Notes: generated by a model from the letters alone, not told the origin. A DNA stretch of 14,159 nucleotides from Flavobacterium psychrophilum (GCA_945878515.1 CAMCTL010000084.1:1-14159); one strand, 5' to 3'. Shown: positions 6,899 through 14,085, counted from the stretch's first letter. A program made the numbers and translations.

Positions 6899-7615
6899 TT
6901 AATTTATTTTTGTTCTTTTCCATTCAATTCCTACCGAAGAACCTTCTGCAATGAAAACAGCTTCGGGCTGGGTTTGGTTCAAAACCGAAAATGATTTTCC
7001 ATACATTGCTTCAAAATCACAGTCAATGTTGTAATCCAAAACCTCACTTATTTTCCAACTTGGATGTTGCAGTTTGTATTCTTCGGTTTCATTTTTGGCA
7101 GTTTTGGTATATCCAAAATAGTGCTCGTAAATAAAACTTTCTAAAGAATTTCGCTCCATCTTTTTAGAGGTATTTGATTTTGCAACCGCAATAGAATTCC
7201 ATTTTTTATTTAACAACCATTCAAATTTTACATCTGTTGAAGATTGCTTGGTAATTATCTCGTGTTTTGTTGGTACAACTGTATAATGTTCGTTGTACAA
7301 TTTATTGGCAACCCAAGCCACAACTGGGTAGGGAATTGTTTCATTGATAAAAACGACACCTCGCTTTACAACATTCCCTTCTTTTCTTTTCACATAAAAC
7401 CGCAAATTAATCTCTTCAAAATTGCCAAAATAGGGAATTGGCACGTTAAACAATTTGGTGTTCTTGAACATAAATCCCACCAAACTAACATAACATTTTC
7501 CATTATGTAAATCCAATTCTACGCCTTTTGGTACAAATGGAATTAGAATTTCAGGGTCAATTTCGTAGTTCGCCATAATGATATCTTCCCAATTTGCTTT
7601 TAAAAATATTGCCAT
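6899..7615 (-). CDS. DUF2071 (YqjF-like) family protein
   Basis: The 238-residue protein has the DUF2071 pattern: an N-terminal MAIFLKANWEDIIMANYEI, then ILIPFVPKGVELD. The hallmark YVSLVGFMFKNTKLFN follows near 43-58, then EEINLRFYVKR. This fold is related to acetoacetate decarboxylase, but no catalytic activity is established for the family. No signal peptide or membrane segment is seen, so it should be cytosolic. Its ATG (7615-7613) is 2 bases after the photolyase stop codon, which implies translational coupling and a shared function or at least shared dosage. The start is secure, because the W-x-MANYEIDP block typical of the family N-terminus is present. Function unknown; a role in protecting or supplying a flavin- or light-linked reaction is speculation. 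Confidence 0.88.
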   Translation of the reverse strand: MAIFLKANWEDIIMANYEIDPEILIPFVPKGVELDLHNGKCYVSLVGFMFKNTKLFNVPIPYFGNFEEINLRFYVKRKEGNVVKRGVVFINETIPYPVVAWVANKLYNEHYTVVPTKHEIITKQSSTDVKFEWLLNKKWNSIAVAKSNTSKKMERNSLESFIYEHYFGYTKTAKNETEEYKLQHPSWKISEVLDYNIDCDFEAMYGKSFSVLNQTQPEAVFIAEGSSVGIEWKRTKIN

Positions 7616-7617
7616 TT

Positions 7618-9120
7618 TTAGGTTTTTTTTGGAGATTTCGTTCTTCTTGTCTTTGAATTTGGATTGCTCACGTGTTTTTGTAAAATTCGTTTTCCCTCTA
7701 TTTTAACTTCTTCTTTTTTGCGAAAACTCCAAACCAAATCGCTGGCATATTTTCTGGTTTCTTCAATATTTACAATCGGTTCTGGATAATCGATTCCAAT
7801 TTTGCAATTGTAAAACTGCTGTTCCATTTCGTTCATTTTCCAAGGTTCGTGCAGCAATGCAATTGGCACTTCTGATAATTCAGGAATCCATTGTTTGATG
7901 AAAATTCCCTCTGAATCGTGATCTTCGGAATTTTTTATAGGACTATAAATTCGAATCGTATTTATTCCTGTTGTTCCTGATTGCATTTGCAACTGCGGAT
8001 AATGAATTCCGGGTTCATAATCCAAAAATTGTCTTGCCAAGAAATGTAATTCGCGCCAGTCTTGCCATAAATTAAACGTAAAAAATGATACCACCATTGC
8101 TCTCATTCTAAAATTGATATAACCCGTTGCCACCAAACATCGCATGCAAGCATCCACAATTGGAACACCTGTTTTACCTTCTTGCCAAGCTTTGATGTAG
8201 GTTTCATTTTTTGGTTTAACCAATGTGTCATAAGCCCGATTGACATTCTCGAATTCCATTCTAGATTCGTCTTCAAACTTTTGGATAAAATGACAATGCC
8301 AATGCAAACGAGACACAAAATTCAAAATGGCTCGTTTGTTTTTAGAAGATTCATAAAACTGATTGGTGTAGTGATAAACCATTCGCATACTGATATTTCC
8401 GTAGGCCAAATACGGTGATAATCTACTGCAACCTTTACGGCTCAAAGCTGGTTTCGAAATGTGTTTGCTGTAATTGACATAGCGTTCTTTTACAAAACTG
8501 TCTAAATACCGCCAAGCCAGATTTTCGCCTCCTTGTTGGAAATTAATATTTCTTGTCGTGATTTCAGGTTTTAAAGGCTCTCCCTTAATCAAATCATAAT
8601 AATCCGAATCCAAAGCAATCAAATTCAAATTGGTTTCTTTGAGCATTTTTGGTGTATCTCGCATTACGGCTTCCCAGCGTTTGTCCCAATCTTGTCTGGA
8701 TTTTAGTTTCCGAATCACGCCGTGCATTTGAAATTCTTTCCAGTGAATGTTATTTTTTTGAAAGAATTCTTGCATTGCAATATCCCGGTCGAAGGTAATT
8801 TTGTTGCCAATTTCCTGATGCGAGAAAACAGTTTTGATCTCGTATTGTTCCAACAATGATAAAAATACAGGTTCCACTTCAGAATGAAAAAAGTGGATTT
8901 TACCACCAATAGGTTCTAACTTTTTTTGTAAATCTTGCAACGATTCATACACAAAACGCCAATGTCTGGTATCGGAATCGTAGTAATTCATTACCGATGG
9001 TTCGAAGAAATAAACCAATAACAGCGGCAAATCCGAAAGGTGTGCGTTATGTAAAGCTTCGTTGTCCGAAAAACGCAAGTCTCGTTTGAACCAAACTATA
9101 TTTATTGGAATTCTATTCAA
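7618..9120 (-). CDS. Cryptochrome/photolyase family flavoprotein
   Basis: Members bind FAD and use blue light to repair UV lesions or to signal. The 500-residue protein has the N-terminal photolyase alpha/beta domain (INIVWFKRDLRFSDNEAL near 6-23). The FAD-binding helical domain follows (SRLSPYLAYGNIS 232-244, AWQEGKTGVPIVDACMR 311-327, NLWQDWREL 350-358, IKQWIPEL 408-415). A basic tail covers residues 470-500. Compared with E. coli PhrB by eye, Trp359 is kept (Trp355) but Trp382 is Leu377 and Trp306 has no Trp nearby. Asn378 becomes His373, Trp384 becomes Met379 and Glu274 becomes Arg271. It may therefore be a divergent branch with different lesion or signalling chemistry. No in-frame ATG lies upstream, so the start is a TTG at 9120-9118. 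The stop is 2 bases from the DUF2071 start. Confidence 0.93.
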   Translation of the reverse strand: MNRIPINIVWFKRDLRFSDNEALHNAHLSDLPLLLVYFFEPSVMNYYDSDTRHWRFVYESLQDLQKKLEPIGGKIHFFHSEVEPVFLSLLEQYEIKTVFSHQEIGNKITFDRDIAMQEFFQKNNIHWKEFQMHGVIRKLKSRQDWDKRWEAVMRDTPKMLKETNLNLIALDSDYYDLIKGEPLKPEITTRNINFQQGGENLAWRYLDSFVKERYVNYSKHISKPALSRKGCSRLSPYLAYGNISMRMVYHYTNQFYESSKNKRAILNFVSRLHWHCHFIQKFEDESRMEFENVNRAYDTLVKPKNETYIKAWQEGKTGVPIVDACMRCLVATGYINFRMRAMVVSFFTFNLWQDWRELHFLARQFLDYEPGIHYPQLQMQSGTTGINTIRIYSPIKNSEDHDSEGIFIKQWIPELSEVPIALLHEPWKMNEMEQQFYNCKIGIDYPEPIVNIEETRKYASDLVWSFRKKEEVKIEGKRILQKHVSNPNSKTRRTKSPKKT

Positions 9121-9186
9121 AATATAAAGTATTGCAATATTATAAAGATTGGAATGTAGCCGATATTAAAGAGTCGTTATTTGGAA

Positions 9187-9588
9187 TTATAACTTAATCC
9201 ATTTTTTGTCACTATTCAATTTGAACGTTGCAATATGTTCTTTGTTCCATTCTGTTGGGCCAATCAATGACAAAAAAGCAGTGGAGTCATCGCTGTTGTA
9301 CAAATGATATACCTCGCCAATAACGGGTTCGAAAGAGAATTTAGCATTATAAACCAAATCATTCCATTCGTATTCCTCCATCAATTTTTGATACTGTTGT
9401 TTGAGTTCGGCAAATTTGTTTTCAAACTCTTTGTTTACCTGATGAATGCCTCTGGTTTTCCATGCTACTAAATCTTCAGTGACGATTACAGGTGCGCCAA
9501 CATTGGTTCCGTAAGGTAAAACGCTAGCATTATAACCTTGCTCTTTGCTATAAACAATATTGTCGGGTTTGTCTTTTTCCATTTTCAT
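9187..9588 (-). CDS. DUF2452 family protein
   Basis: The product is 133 residues from the ATG at 9588 (MKMEKDKPDNIVYSKEQGYN). The family block is clear: KPDNIVY, then ASVLPYGTNVGAPVI, LVAWKTRGIHQVNKEFENKF, a helical KLMEEYEWNDLVY segment, EPVIGEVYHLY and the closing WNKEHIATFKLNSDKKWIKL. DUF2452 has no known activity. The frame is open further upstream to 9642, but that part overlaps the end of the TIGR03643 gene out of frame. I therefore prefer the ATG 5 bases after that gene's stop. There is no signal peptide or membrane segment. It lies 66 bases upstream of the photolyase gene on the same strand, as part of the cluster. Confidence 0.87.
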   Translation of the reverse strand: MKMEKDKPDNIVYSKEQGYNASVLPYGTNVGAPVIVTEDLVAWKTRGIHQVNKEFENKFAELKQQYQKLMEEYEWNDLVYNAKFSFEPVIGEVYHLYNSDDSTAFLSLIGPTEWNKEHIATFKLNSDKKWIKL

Positions 9589-9593
9589 TTGAA

Positions 9594-9884
9594 TTATCGC
9601 TTTGATATTTTGTTGTTCGAAATAGACCGTTGCAGTTTGCATTTAAAACGGTCGATACCTTCAACGCGTTTTGCGGTGTGTTTGGTTTTGCAGTTTTCGA
9701 CCCGCTCACGCCACAATTTGTAGCTAGAGAATTTGAGTTCTTTTTTCATCAAGGCCTTCACATCGGCTTCCGCCAATCCGAATTGAAATTTTATGGCATC
9801 AAATGGAGTGCGGTCTTCCCAAGCCATTTCGATAATTCGGTCAATGGCTATGGTGTCTAAATCTGTTTTTTGTGCGACTGGCAT
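9594..9884 (-). CDS. TIGR03643/DUF2805 family protein, first gene of the photolyase cluster
   Basis: The 96-residue protein matches the TIGR03643 (DUF2805) family. It shows IDRIIEMAWEDRTPFDAIKFQFGL (14-37), ALMKKELKFSSYKLWRERV (44-62), KTKH and a basic C-terminus ending SNNKISKR. The first half looks like a helix-turn-helix-sized helical unit (AWEDRTPFDAIKFQFGLAEADV), so nucleic-acid binding is possible but unproven. In my memory this family often neighbours cryptochrome/photolyase genes. The ATG at 9884 is 32 bases after a perfect TAnnTTTG promoter word, so this gene probably leads the operon. The stop is 5 bases before the DUF2452 start. Confidence 0.88.
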   Translation of the reverse strand: MPVAQKTDLDTIAIDRIIEMAWEDRTPFDAIKFQFGLAEADVKALMKKELKFSSYKLWRERVENCKTKHTAKRVEGIDRFKCKLQRSISNNKISKR

Positions 9885-9915
9885 TTTTGTTTAATTATGT
9901 TTTAATAAAGTTCAA

Positions 9916-9923
9916 CAAAAGTA
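9916..9923 (-). promoter_or_regulatory. Bacteroidota -7 promoter element of the photolyase cluster
   Basis: On the minus strand the bases read TACTTTTG, identical to the pruA element and a perfect fit to TAnnTTTG. It lies 32 bases before the TIGR03643 start, the same geometry as at pruA. No clean TTG is seen at -33. It is likely the single promoter for the five minus-strand genes down to 6716, given gaps of 5, 66, 2 and 45 bases. Confidence 0.5.
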
Positions 9924-10166
9924 AACAATTCTATCCAATATGTGTTTTGAGAGTAGAAAAAATATGTCAATTTTTTCTAAAGTGATATTTATAAAGGTTG
10001 GTAAGGTTAAAAAAATTTAGAGAAGACCTCGTTGAGCGGGTAAAATTTATTCAGATCCGATCAATCGGAGTTTTGTTTTTTACTTATTGTTTGCTGCTAA
10101 TTGGAATAGCCACGAAATCGGGAGACTTCGCAGAGCTGTTTCTAAAATTTTGATGTTGTCTATCAT
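9924..10166. other. Gap between the photolyase cluster and the hydrolase gene
   Basis: I see no gene here. It holds a 14-bp palindrome TCCGATCAATCGGA (10056-10069) followed by a T-rich stretch on the plus strand, but there is no plus-strand gene to terminate. A moderately GC-rich patch (10120-10140) is also present. This is where core-looking genes give way to the more variable right-hand part of the window. Confidence 0.4.
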
Positions 10167-11075
10167 TTAGCGGTAGTTTTTTATTTTGTCTCCAATATAG
10201 TTTAACGCTTTGTCGTAGGTCTCAATACCGTGTCCTACGTTATTGAAAATTTTTGTTTCCTTCAAAGTCTTAATTTGTCTTTGTGCATTATCAACTGATT
10301 TTTGATAAGGAAATAATAAGTCTTTGTCTCCAACAAGCAAATATGTTTCAGCTTTTACATTCTCAAGTTGTTTGTCCATATAGTAAGGTTTTTGTGTCTT
10401 GTCTTTGTATCGGCTAATCGCAAAAACTTCATAGTCAACAAGCATTTTTTCTGAAAAGTCAGATAACTTATGATTTGGTTTAGAAAAAACTGCCTTGTCA
10501 AGAAATTTCAGTACGTTTTTTTCATTTGGCTTTATTAAAGGAAGAATGTTATAATATAGATTTTTAAGTGTCAATGAAAAAGGCTGTAAACAACCGGGAT
10601 TTAATAAAAAGGTCGCTTTTATTTTTTCCGGTTTTACAATTCCAAGTTTCATACAAATAAGTCCACCAAAAGAAGCACCGGCAACAAATGCGGTTTCAAT
10701 TTTAAGCTTTTGGAAAACTTCAGCTGCCCATAATCCATAGTCTAAGGATTTAATGTCTGGTGTAGAACCGTCACTTAAATTTGGAAGACCGTTTGTCTCT
10801 ACCATAAAAATTCTCATTTTATGATTTAAGTTATCAAGGCCTTTGTCAAAGTCCCAAATCAAAGCGGTTGTTCTTGCTCCTGGAAAAATTACCAGTGTGT
10901 CTAGTGTTTCGTCATTTGTGTTTAGGCCCCAAATGTGTGTTTTACCAAGTGAAGTTTTAATATCATAACGTTCATATTGTCTGTTATTAAATTTTTCTAA
11001 TTGTGTTACCCAATTTTCAAAATAGTTTAGATCTTTTGTTTCTTCTTTAAAATTTGATTTACTATATATTTTCAT
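10167..11075 (-). CDS. Alpha/beta hydrolase fold protein
   Basis: The 302-residue protein has the full hydrolase triad pattern. Nucleophile elbow GASFGG carries Ser135, VGDKDLLFP carries Asp252 as likely acid, and GHGIETY carries His282. The oxyanion region is FPGARTTALIW (64-74). The segment between about 160 and 230 is a helical lid. There is no signal peptide, so it should be cytosolic; the substrate cannot be told. The frame can be extended 7 codons to a TTG at 11096, but the ATG at 11075 is the better start. A possible promoter is GACTTTTG (11172-11179, one base off consensus) with CAAA/TTTG at 11196-11199 on the minus strand. The Crp/Fnr gene lies 142 bases upstream on the same strand, a pairing that suggests regulation or joint function. 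Confidence 0.88.
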   Translation of the reverse strand: MKIYSKSNFKEETKDLNYFENWVTQLEKFNNRQYERYDIKTSLGKTHIWGLNTNDETLDTLVIFPGARTTALIWDFDKGLDNLNHKMRIFMVETNGLPNLSDGSTPDIKSLDYGLWAAEVFQKLKIETAFVAGASFGGLICMKLGIVKPEKIKATFLLNPGCLQPFSLTLKNLYYNILPLIKPNEKNVLKFLDKAVFSKPNHKLSDFSEKMLVDYEVFAISRYKDKTQKPYYMDKQLENVKAETYLLVGDKDLLFPYQKSVDNAQRQIKTLKETKIFNNVGHGIETYDKALNYIGDKIKNYR

Positions 11076-11217
11076 TGCTAAATTTTTATTGTTCAAGATT
11101 GATATTAAAGTCGGTGTTTGAAAAAACCCTAAACATAGACCTCAAGTTTACAATACTCAAATTATTTGGCACAAAAGTCTTCAATATTCTGGAATCAAAT
11201 GTTTGTTTATACCAACA

Positions 11218-11784
11218 TTATATTTTTACTGTGTTAAACAATTTACTAAAATTGGTTGGGTTAATTCCCAAATAAGACGCAATGTACTTGTGTGGCACAA
11301 GTTGGAGTAGATGCGGGCTATGCTTACAAAATGTTTTGTAACGCTCTTCAATCGTCAAACTTAGAAGTTCGATGTGTCTATTAATAACACTAGCTAAAAC
11401 AACTTCCGTCATTCGTCTAAAAAGTCGTTCAATTTGCTGTGATTGGTCAAATAGTTTTTGAAGTTCTTCAAAAGTGATGTATTCAAATTCACTATCTGTA
11501 AGACAAGTTAGAAAGTATTTTGATGGGACTTGAAACAAAAATGATTCGGCAATTGCACAAAATTTTGGTGAATATGCAAAAGCTAATACGTGTGTTTTGT
11601 TATCAGTGTCTAAGTATGCCATTTGAACACCGCTTTTTACAAAGTAAAGTTCTCGTTGTGTTTGCCCTGCAACTGTTATAAAGTCACCCTTTTTAAAGGT
11701 TTTTGTTTTTAGGTTTTTTGTCAATAAAACATAATCATCTGTGCTAAGGTCGTGAAAAAGGTTTAAGTATTCATATCGTTCCAT
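11218..11784 (-). CDS. Crp/Fnr family transcriptional regulator
   Basis: The 188-residue protein has an N-terminal cyclic-nucleotide-binding-like beta domain (FKKGDFITVAGQTQRELYFVKSG, about 30-52; ESFLFQVPSKY, 80-90). A dimer helix follows (about 112-140), then a C-terminal helix-turn-helix VPHKYIASYLGINPTNFSKL (163-182). The length is normal for short Bacteroidota members, so it is not truncated. The conserved Arg and Glu that bind cAMP in E. coli Crp are not evident, and it lacks the Fnr cysteine set, so the ligand is unknown. Its immediate downstream neighbour on the same strand is the alpha/beta hydrolase, the most likely target along with its own gene. The ATG is at 11784-11782. The leader upstream holds a GC-rich palindromic element instead of a recognisable promoter. 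Confidence 0.9.
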   Translation of the reverse strand: MERYEYLNLFHDLSTDDYVLLTKNLKTKTFKKGDFITVAGQTQRELYFVKSGVQMAYLDTDNKTHVLAFAYSPKFCAIAESFLFQVPSKYFLTCLTDSEFEYITFEELQKLFDQSQQIERLFRRMTEVVLASVINRHIELLSLTIEERYKTFCKHSPHLLQLVPHKYIASYLGINPTNFSKLFNTVKI

Positions 11785-11816
11785 GCTGCAATGTGTAGTT
11801 GACTTTTTAAAATTTC

Positions 11817-11964
11817 TCCGCTAGTACGAGCGATTCGCTCCTACATACAATTATTTTTTTTTCTTTTACTATGTTTGGACATAAAGCCGAACCGTTTTAT
11901 TGCTACAGCTTTCTTGCCTTGTTTTGTGTGCTCCACTTTGCGGGCGCGGATGCAGAACCGCGCT
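11817..11964. repeat. GC-rich composite palindromic element
   Basis: This island is visibly richer in G and C than its surroundings. It holds three hairpins: 11824-11844 (GAGCG-ATT-CGCTC with outer GTA/TAC), 11870-11883 (TATGT-TTGG-ACATA) and 11944-11963 (GCGCGG-N8-CCGCGC). Read on the minus strand it runs from GCGCGG through a GGCAAGAAAGCTGTAGC stretch to AGCGGAG. It resembles a dispersed non-coding repeat I remember from Flavobacteriia, but I cannot confirm that. It lies between the Crp/Fnr start (11784) and the DUF262 stop (12011), so it may mark an insertion boundary. Confidence 0.5.
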
Positions 11965-12010
11965 ATCCTACTCAAGAAAATTTATTTATATCCGAGCGAT
12001 CGGGTTTCTG

Positions 12011-13603
12011 TCAGTTTATGATGTCATCAATTATTGTTATTATTTTTTCAGCTCTTTTTTCTTGAAATGTCAAGTAGTTATTACCTTGATAGATTGTTTT
12101 GTCAATTGGTAAAATATTACTTTCTAAAATGTTTTTAAAATCTGCTTGCGGTATAAGATTGAAGAAATAATCCTTCGGTTCTTTTTTACTGATTTTTTTA
12201 TTAGAGTCCGAAGGGAGAAAACAAAAATTAATCAAGCTATTAATTTTATTACTTGAAAGTCCTTGTCTGGTTAGAAACGCACGTGGAAAAACGTGATGGT
12301 ACTCTTTTCTGTTAAATTCCGCTAATGAAATATCTAAATCAACTTTTGTTCCTTTCATCAAATCTAATGGTACTTTTTGAGCCATTAACAATAGAAAAGC
12401 ACGAGATAAGGAGTTCCCCTTACTAAATTGAGTTACAATAAGTTCAGATTTTGTCACATTGTAGGAATAATTAACTACATCGGAAAAATCATTATTTCTT
12501 ATTTTAATAATAGTCTCAATGTCAACATTCATTTTGCTTGTTGTCATACCCGTTGAATACCTATTCGAAAATGAAGTTCTCCAGAACCATTGTTTAAGTG
12601 CTTTTAATTGTTCCGCTTCAATTGTTCCTGAAATAGAATAAAACTTTGTTATTGCTACAAGTTGTTGGATAAAAGGTAAAAAGTCTGAATTTATACAGCT
12701 TAAATCTGTCGACAAGAAATCTATTGCCTTTTTTATGGAATTGCAGAATACTTTCCAATTATCTCTTACACTTTCACCTGTCAATTTAAGAACTGACTGT
12801 GTTGTTGTATCATCCTGTATAACTCCTGAAATAGCTTGTAAAATTATATTATATGGGATTGTCCCAAAACCTTTTTCTTCAAGTTCAGTTGTTAATACGT
12901 TAGTAGATTCTAATAAATGAAAATCATCCGTCCAAGTCCAAGCGGTCATTAAGTCAACTGTAGAAAGCTTGGTGCCAGTATTGTTTATTCGCTCGAAAAT
13001 AATTCCAACTTCTTCTTTTGTTCTGTATTTAATTGTTACAACTGGTATTTCATAATTCAAAAATTTAGAGCAAAGTTCACTAGCTTCTGTGTGGTATTTT
13101 GAATTAAGCTTTCTAAGAGCAGGAATGAGCTTCGTTGTGTCGATTAAGTTTTTTAGATATATGATGCTATCGCTAGTATTTTCTACTTCAGAAAGTGGTA
13201 AAAATTTCCTATTTTCAAAATCGTAATAAATCTCAAAAATATTTAAGTTAGGGTTGTACTGTTCGGTTTGAACATCTTGTTCAGCTCGGTCGCTAAAAAC
13301 AGCATAAATTGAGGATATTCTTTGTTGTCCATCCAATACGTAATTTACAGGGTATTCGATTTTAGTATCTGGAATTAGGTACCCAGCAATGTTTCTTGTA
13401 TGTTTTAGTCTGTCACTAGTGTACCATAAAAGAACACTTCCAATTGGGAAATTGGTTACAATACTGTCCAATAATTCGAGTATTTGATTCTGTTTCCAAA
13501 CATAAGCCCTTTGAAAAGCTGGAATTCTTACGTCTCCTGAATCAATTCGTTTAATCAGTCTATCAATTTTTTCGGCTGTGGGAGTTAGTTCCGGTGCTTT
13601 CAT
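12011..13603 (-). CDS. DUF262/HNH (GmrSD- or BrxU-like) probable defence nuclease
   Basis: The 530-residue protein has an N-terminal DUF262 domain, a ParB/sulfiredoxin-like NTPase fold. The motifs are IPAFQRAYVWKQNQ (27-40), FPIGSVLLW (52-60), the signature VLDGQQRISSIY (89-100) and FERINNTGTKLS (203-214). A helical middle contains WFWRTSFSNRYS (339-350). The C-terminal part has an HNH-like core EYHHVFPRAFL (434-444), with Asn455, Asn459 and Asn468 following and KKEPKDYF near 473-480. Type IV restriction enzymes such as GmrSD and BrxU share this pair of domains and cut modified phage DNA using NTP. Whether this one is restriction-active is inference. There is no methylase or partner gene in view, as expected for a type IV system. 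The ATG is at 13603-13601. Confidence 0.85.
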   Translation of the reverse strand: MKAPELTPTAEKIDRLIKRIDSGDVRIPAFQRAYVWKQNQILELLDSIVTNFPIGSVLLWYTSDRLKHTRNIAGYLIPDTKIEYPVNYVLDGQQRISSIYAVFSDRAEQDVQTEQYNPNLNIFEIYYDFENRKFLPLSEVENTSDSIIYLKNLIDTTKLIPALRKLNSKYHTEASELCSKFLNYEIPVVTIKYRTKEEVGIIFERINNTGTKLSTVDLMTAWTWTDDFHLLESTNVLTTELEEKGFGTIPYNIILQAISGVIQDDTTTQSVLKLTGESVRDNWKVFCNSIKKAIDFLSTDLSCINSDFLPFIQQLVAITKFYSISGTIEAEQLKALKQWFWRTSFSNRYSTGMTTSKMNVDIETIIKIRNNDFSDVVNYSYNVTKSELIVTQFSKGNSLSRAFLLLMAQKVPLDLMKGTKVDLDISLAEFNRKEYHHVFPRAFLTRQGLSSNKINSLINFCFLPSDSNKKISKKEPKDYFFNLIPQADFKNILESNILPIDKTIYQGNNYLTFQEKRAEKIITIIDDIIN

Positions 13604-13652
13604 ATTATATTTTGGTTTCTGTTTTTTTACTTGTGTATAAATAGTATAAAAT

Positions 13653-13667
13653 CGCTATTTCATAGCG
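13653..13667 (-). terminator. Short hairpin upstream of the DUF262 gene, possible weak terminator
   Basis: CGCTAT-TTC-ATAGCG is a perfect 6-bp stem with a 3-base loop. On the minus strand it is followed by ATTTTAT, a weak T-tract. It lies 17 bases past the stop of the coding-like fragment at 13684-13887 and 50 bases before the DUF262 start. It may be the old terminator of that fragment's gene or part of the DUF262 leader. Confidence 0.35.
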
Positions 13668-13683
13668 CTTCTTCAATTTACTA

Positions 13684-13887
13684 CTATAATTTCTCAACCG
13701 TTTTCTTACCTCTACTCTTAGCATACAACAAATTAAAATCAAAATACACCATACATTGTGCTACATCTCCAGGGAATTTTTCGCCAATGTGGTGAATGGT
13801 TTTAATGAGTTCTATTTCTACTTCTCGTCGGGCTACCGAGCTGGTTTTGTTTCGCTTTTGTGTTGAACAAATATATAAATTTAAGAC
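13684..13887 (-). pseudogene. C-terminal gene fragment of unknown family, no start codon
   Basis: A minus-strand frame of 67 residues is open from the stop TAA at 13888-13890 to the TAG at 13684-13686. It contains no ATG, GTG or TTG before residue 46. The translated part looks like real protein: KRNKTSSVARREVEIELIKT, IHHIGEKFPGDVAQCMVYFD and a C-terminal YAKSRGKKTVEKL. Codon use is like the neighbours. The first 7 or 8 residues (VLNLYIC) are AT-rich and look non-coding, so the homology probably begins near residue 8. I read it as the remnant of a gene whose 5' part was lost by deletion or insertion. I do not recognise the family. Confidence 0.5.
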
Positions 13888-14085
13888 TTAAACCATTAAC
13901 AATTTCTTTCTGTTTATTCTTTATTTTTTTCAAGAAGCAATGCTGCATAGAAATTACTTTTCCTTACACTATTCTAAAAACAACACTCACTTTCTGAAAA
14001 TCATTATTTGCTGTCCGAAATACATAAAACACACAAAAAACAACGCTTAAAGTTCTTATAAGTATAAAAAATGCCTGCAAACGGT
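13888..14085. other. AT-rich non-coding stretch before the tandem repeats
   Basis: No gene or clear hairpin is visible. The one notable word is GCTGTCCGA at 14010-14018. It is the inverted copy of TCGGACAGC in the second tandem-repeat unit (14109-14117). If that is not chance, the repeat-binding factor may also have a site here. Confidence 0.35.

Noticed and set aside
9589..9642. Extended N-terminus for the DUF2452 protein (MQTATVYFEQQ...)
   Set aside because: It overlaps the conserved C-terminus of the TIGR03643 protein in another frame, and the family block starts just after the later ATG.
10056..10080. Terminator at TCCGATCAATCGGA plus T-rich run
   Set aside because: The 2-base centre allows only a short hairpin, and the T-run is on the plus strand, where no gene ends.
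11871..12112. Two short plus-strand frames between the Crp/Fnr and DUF262 genes
   Set aside because: They overlap each other in different frames and run through the GC-rich palindromic island into the 3' end of the DUF262 gene. No recognisable domain or promoter.
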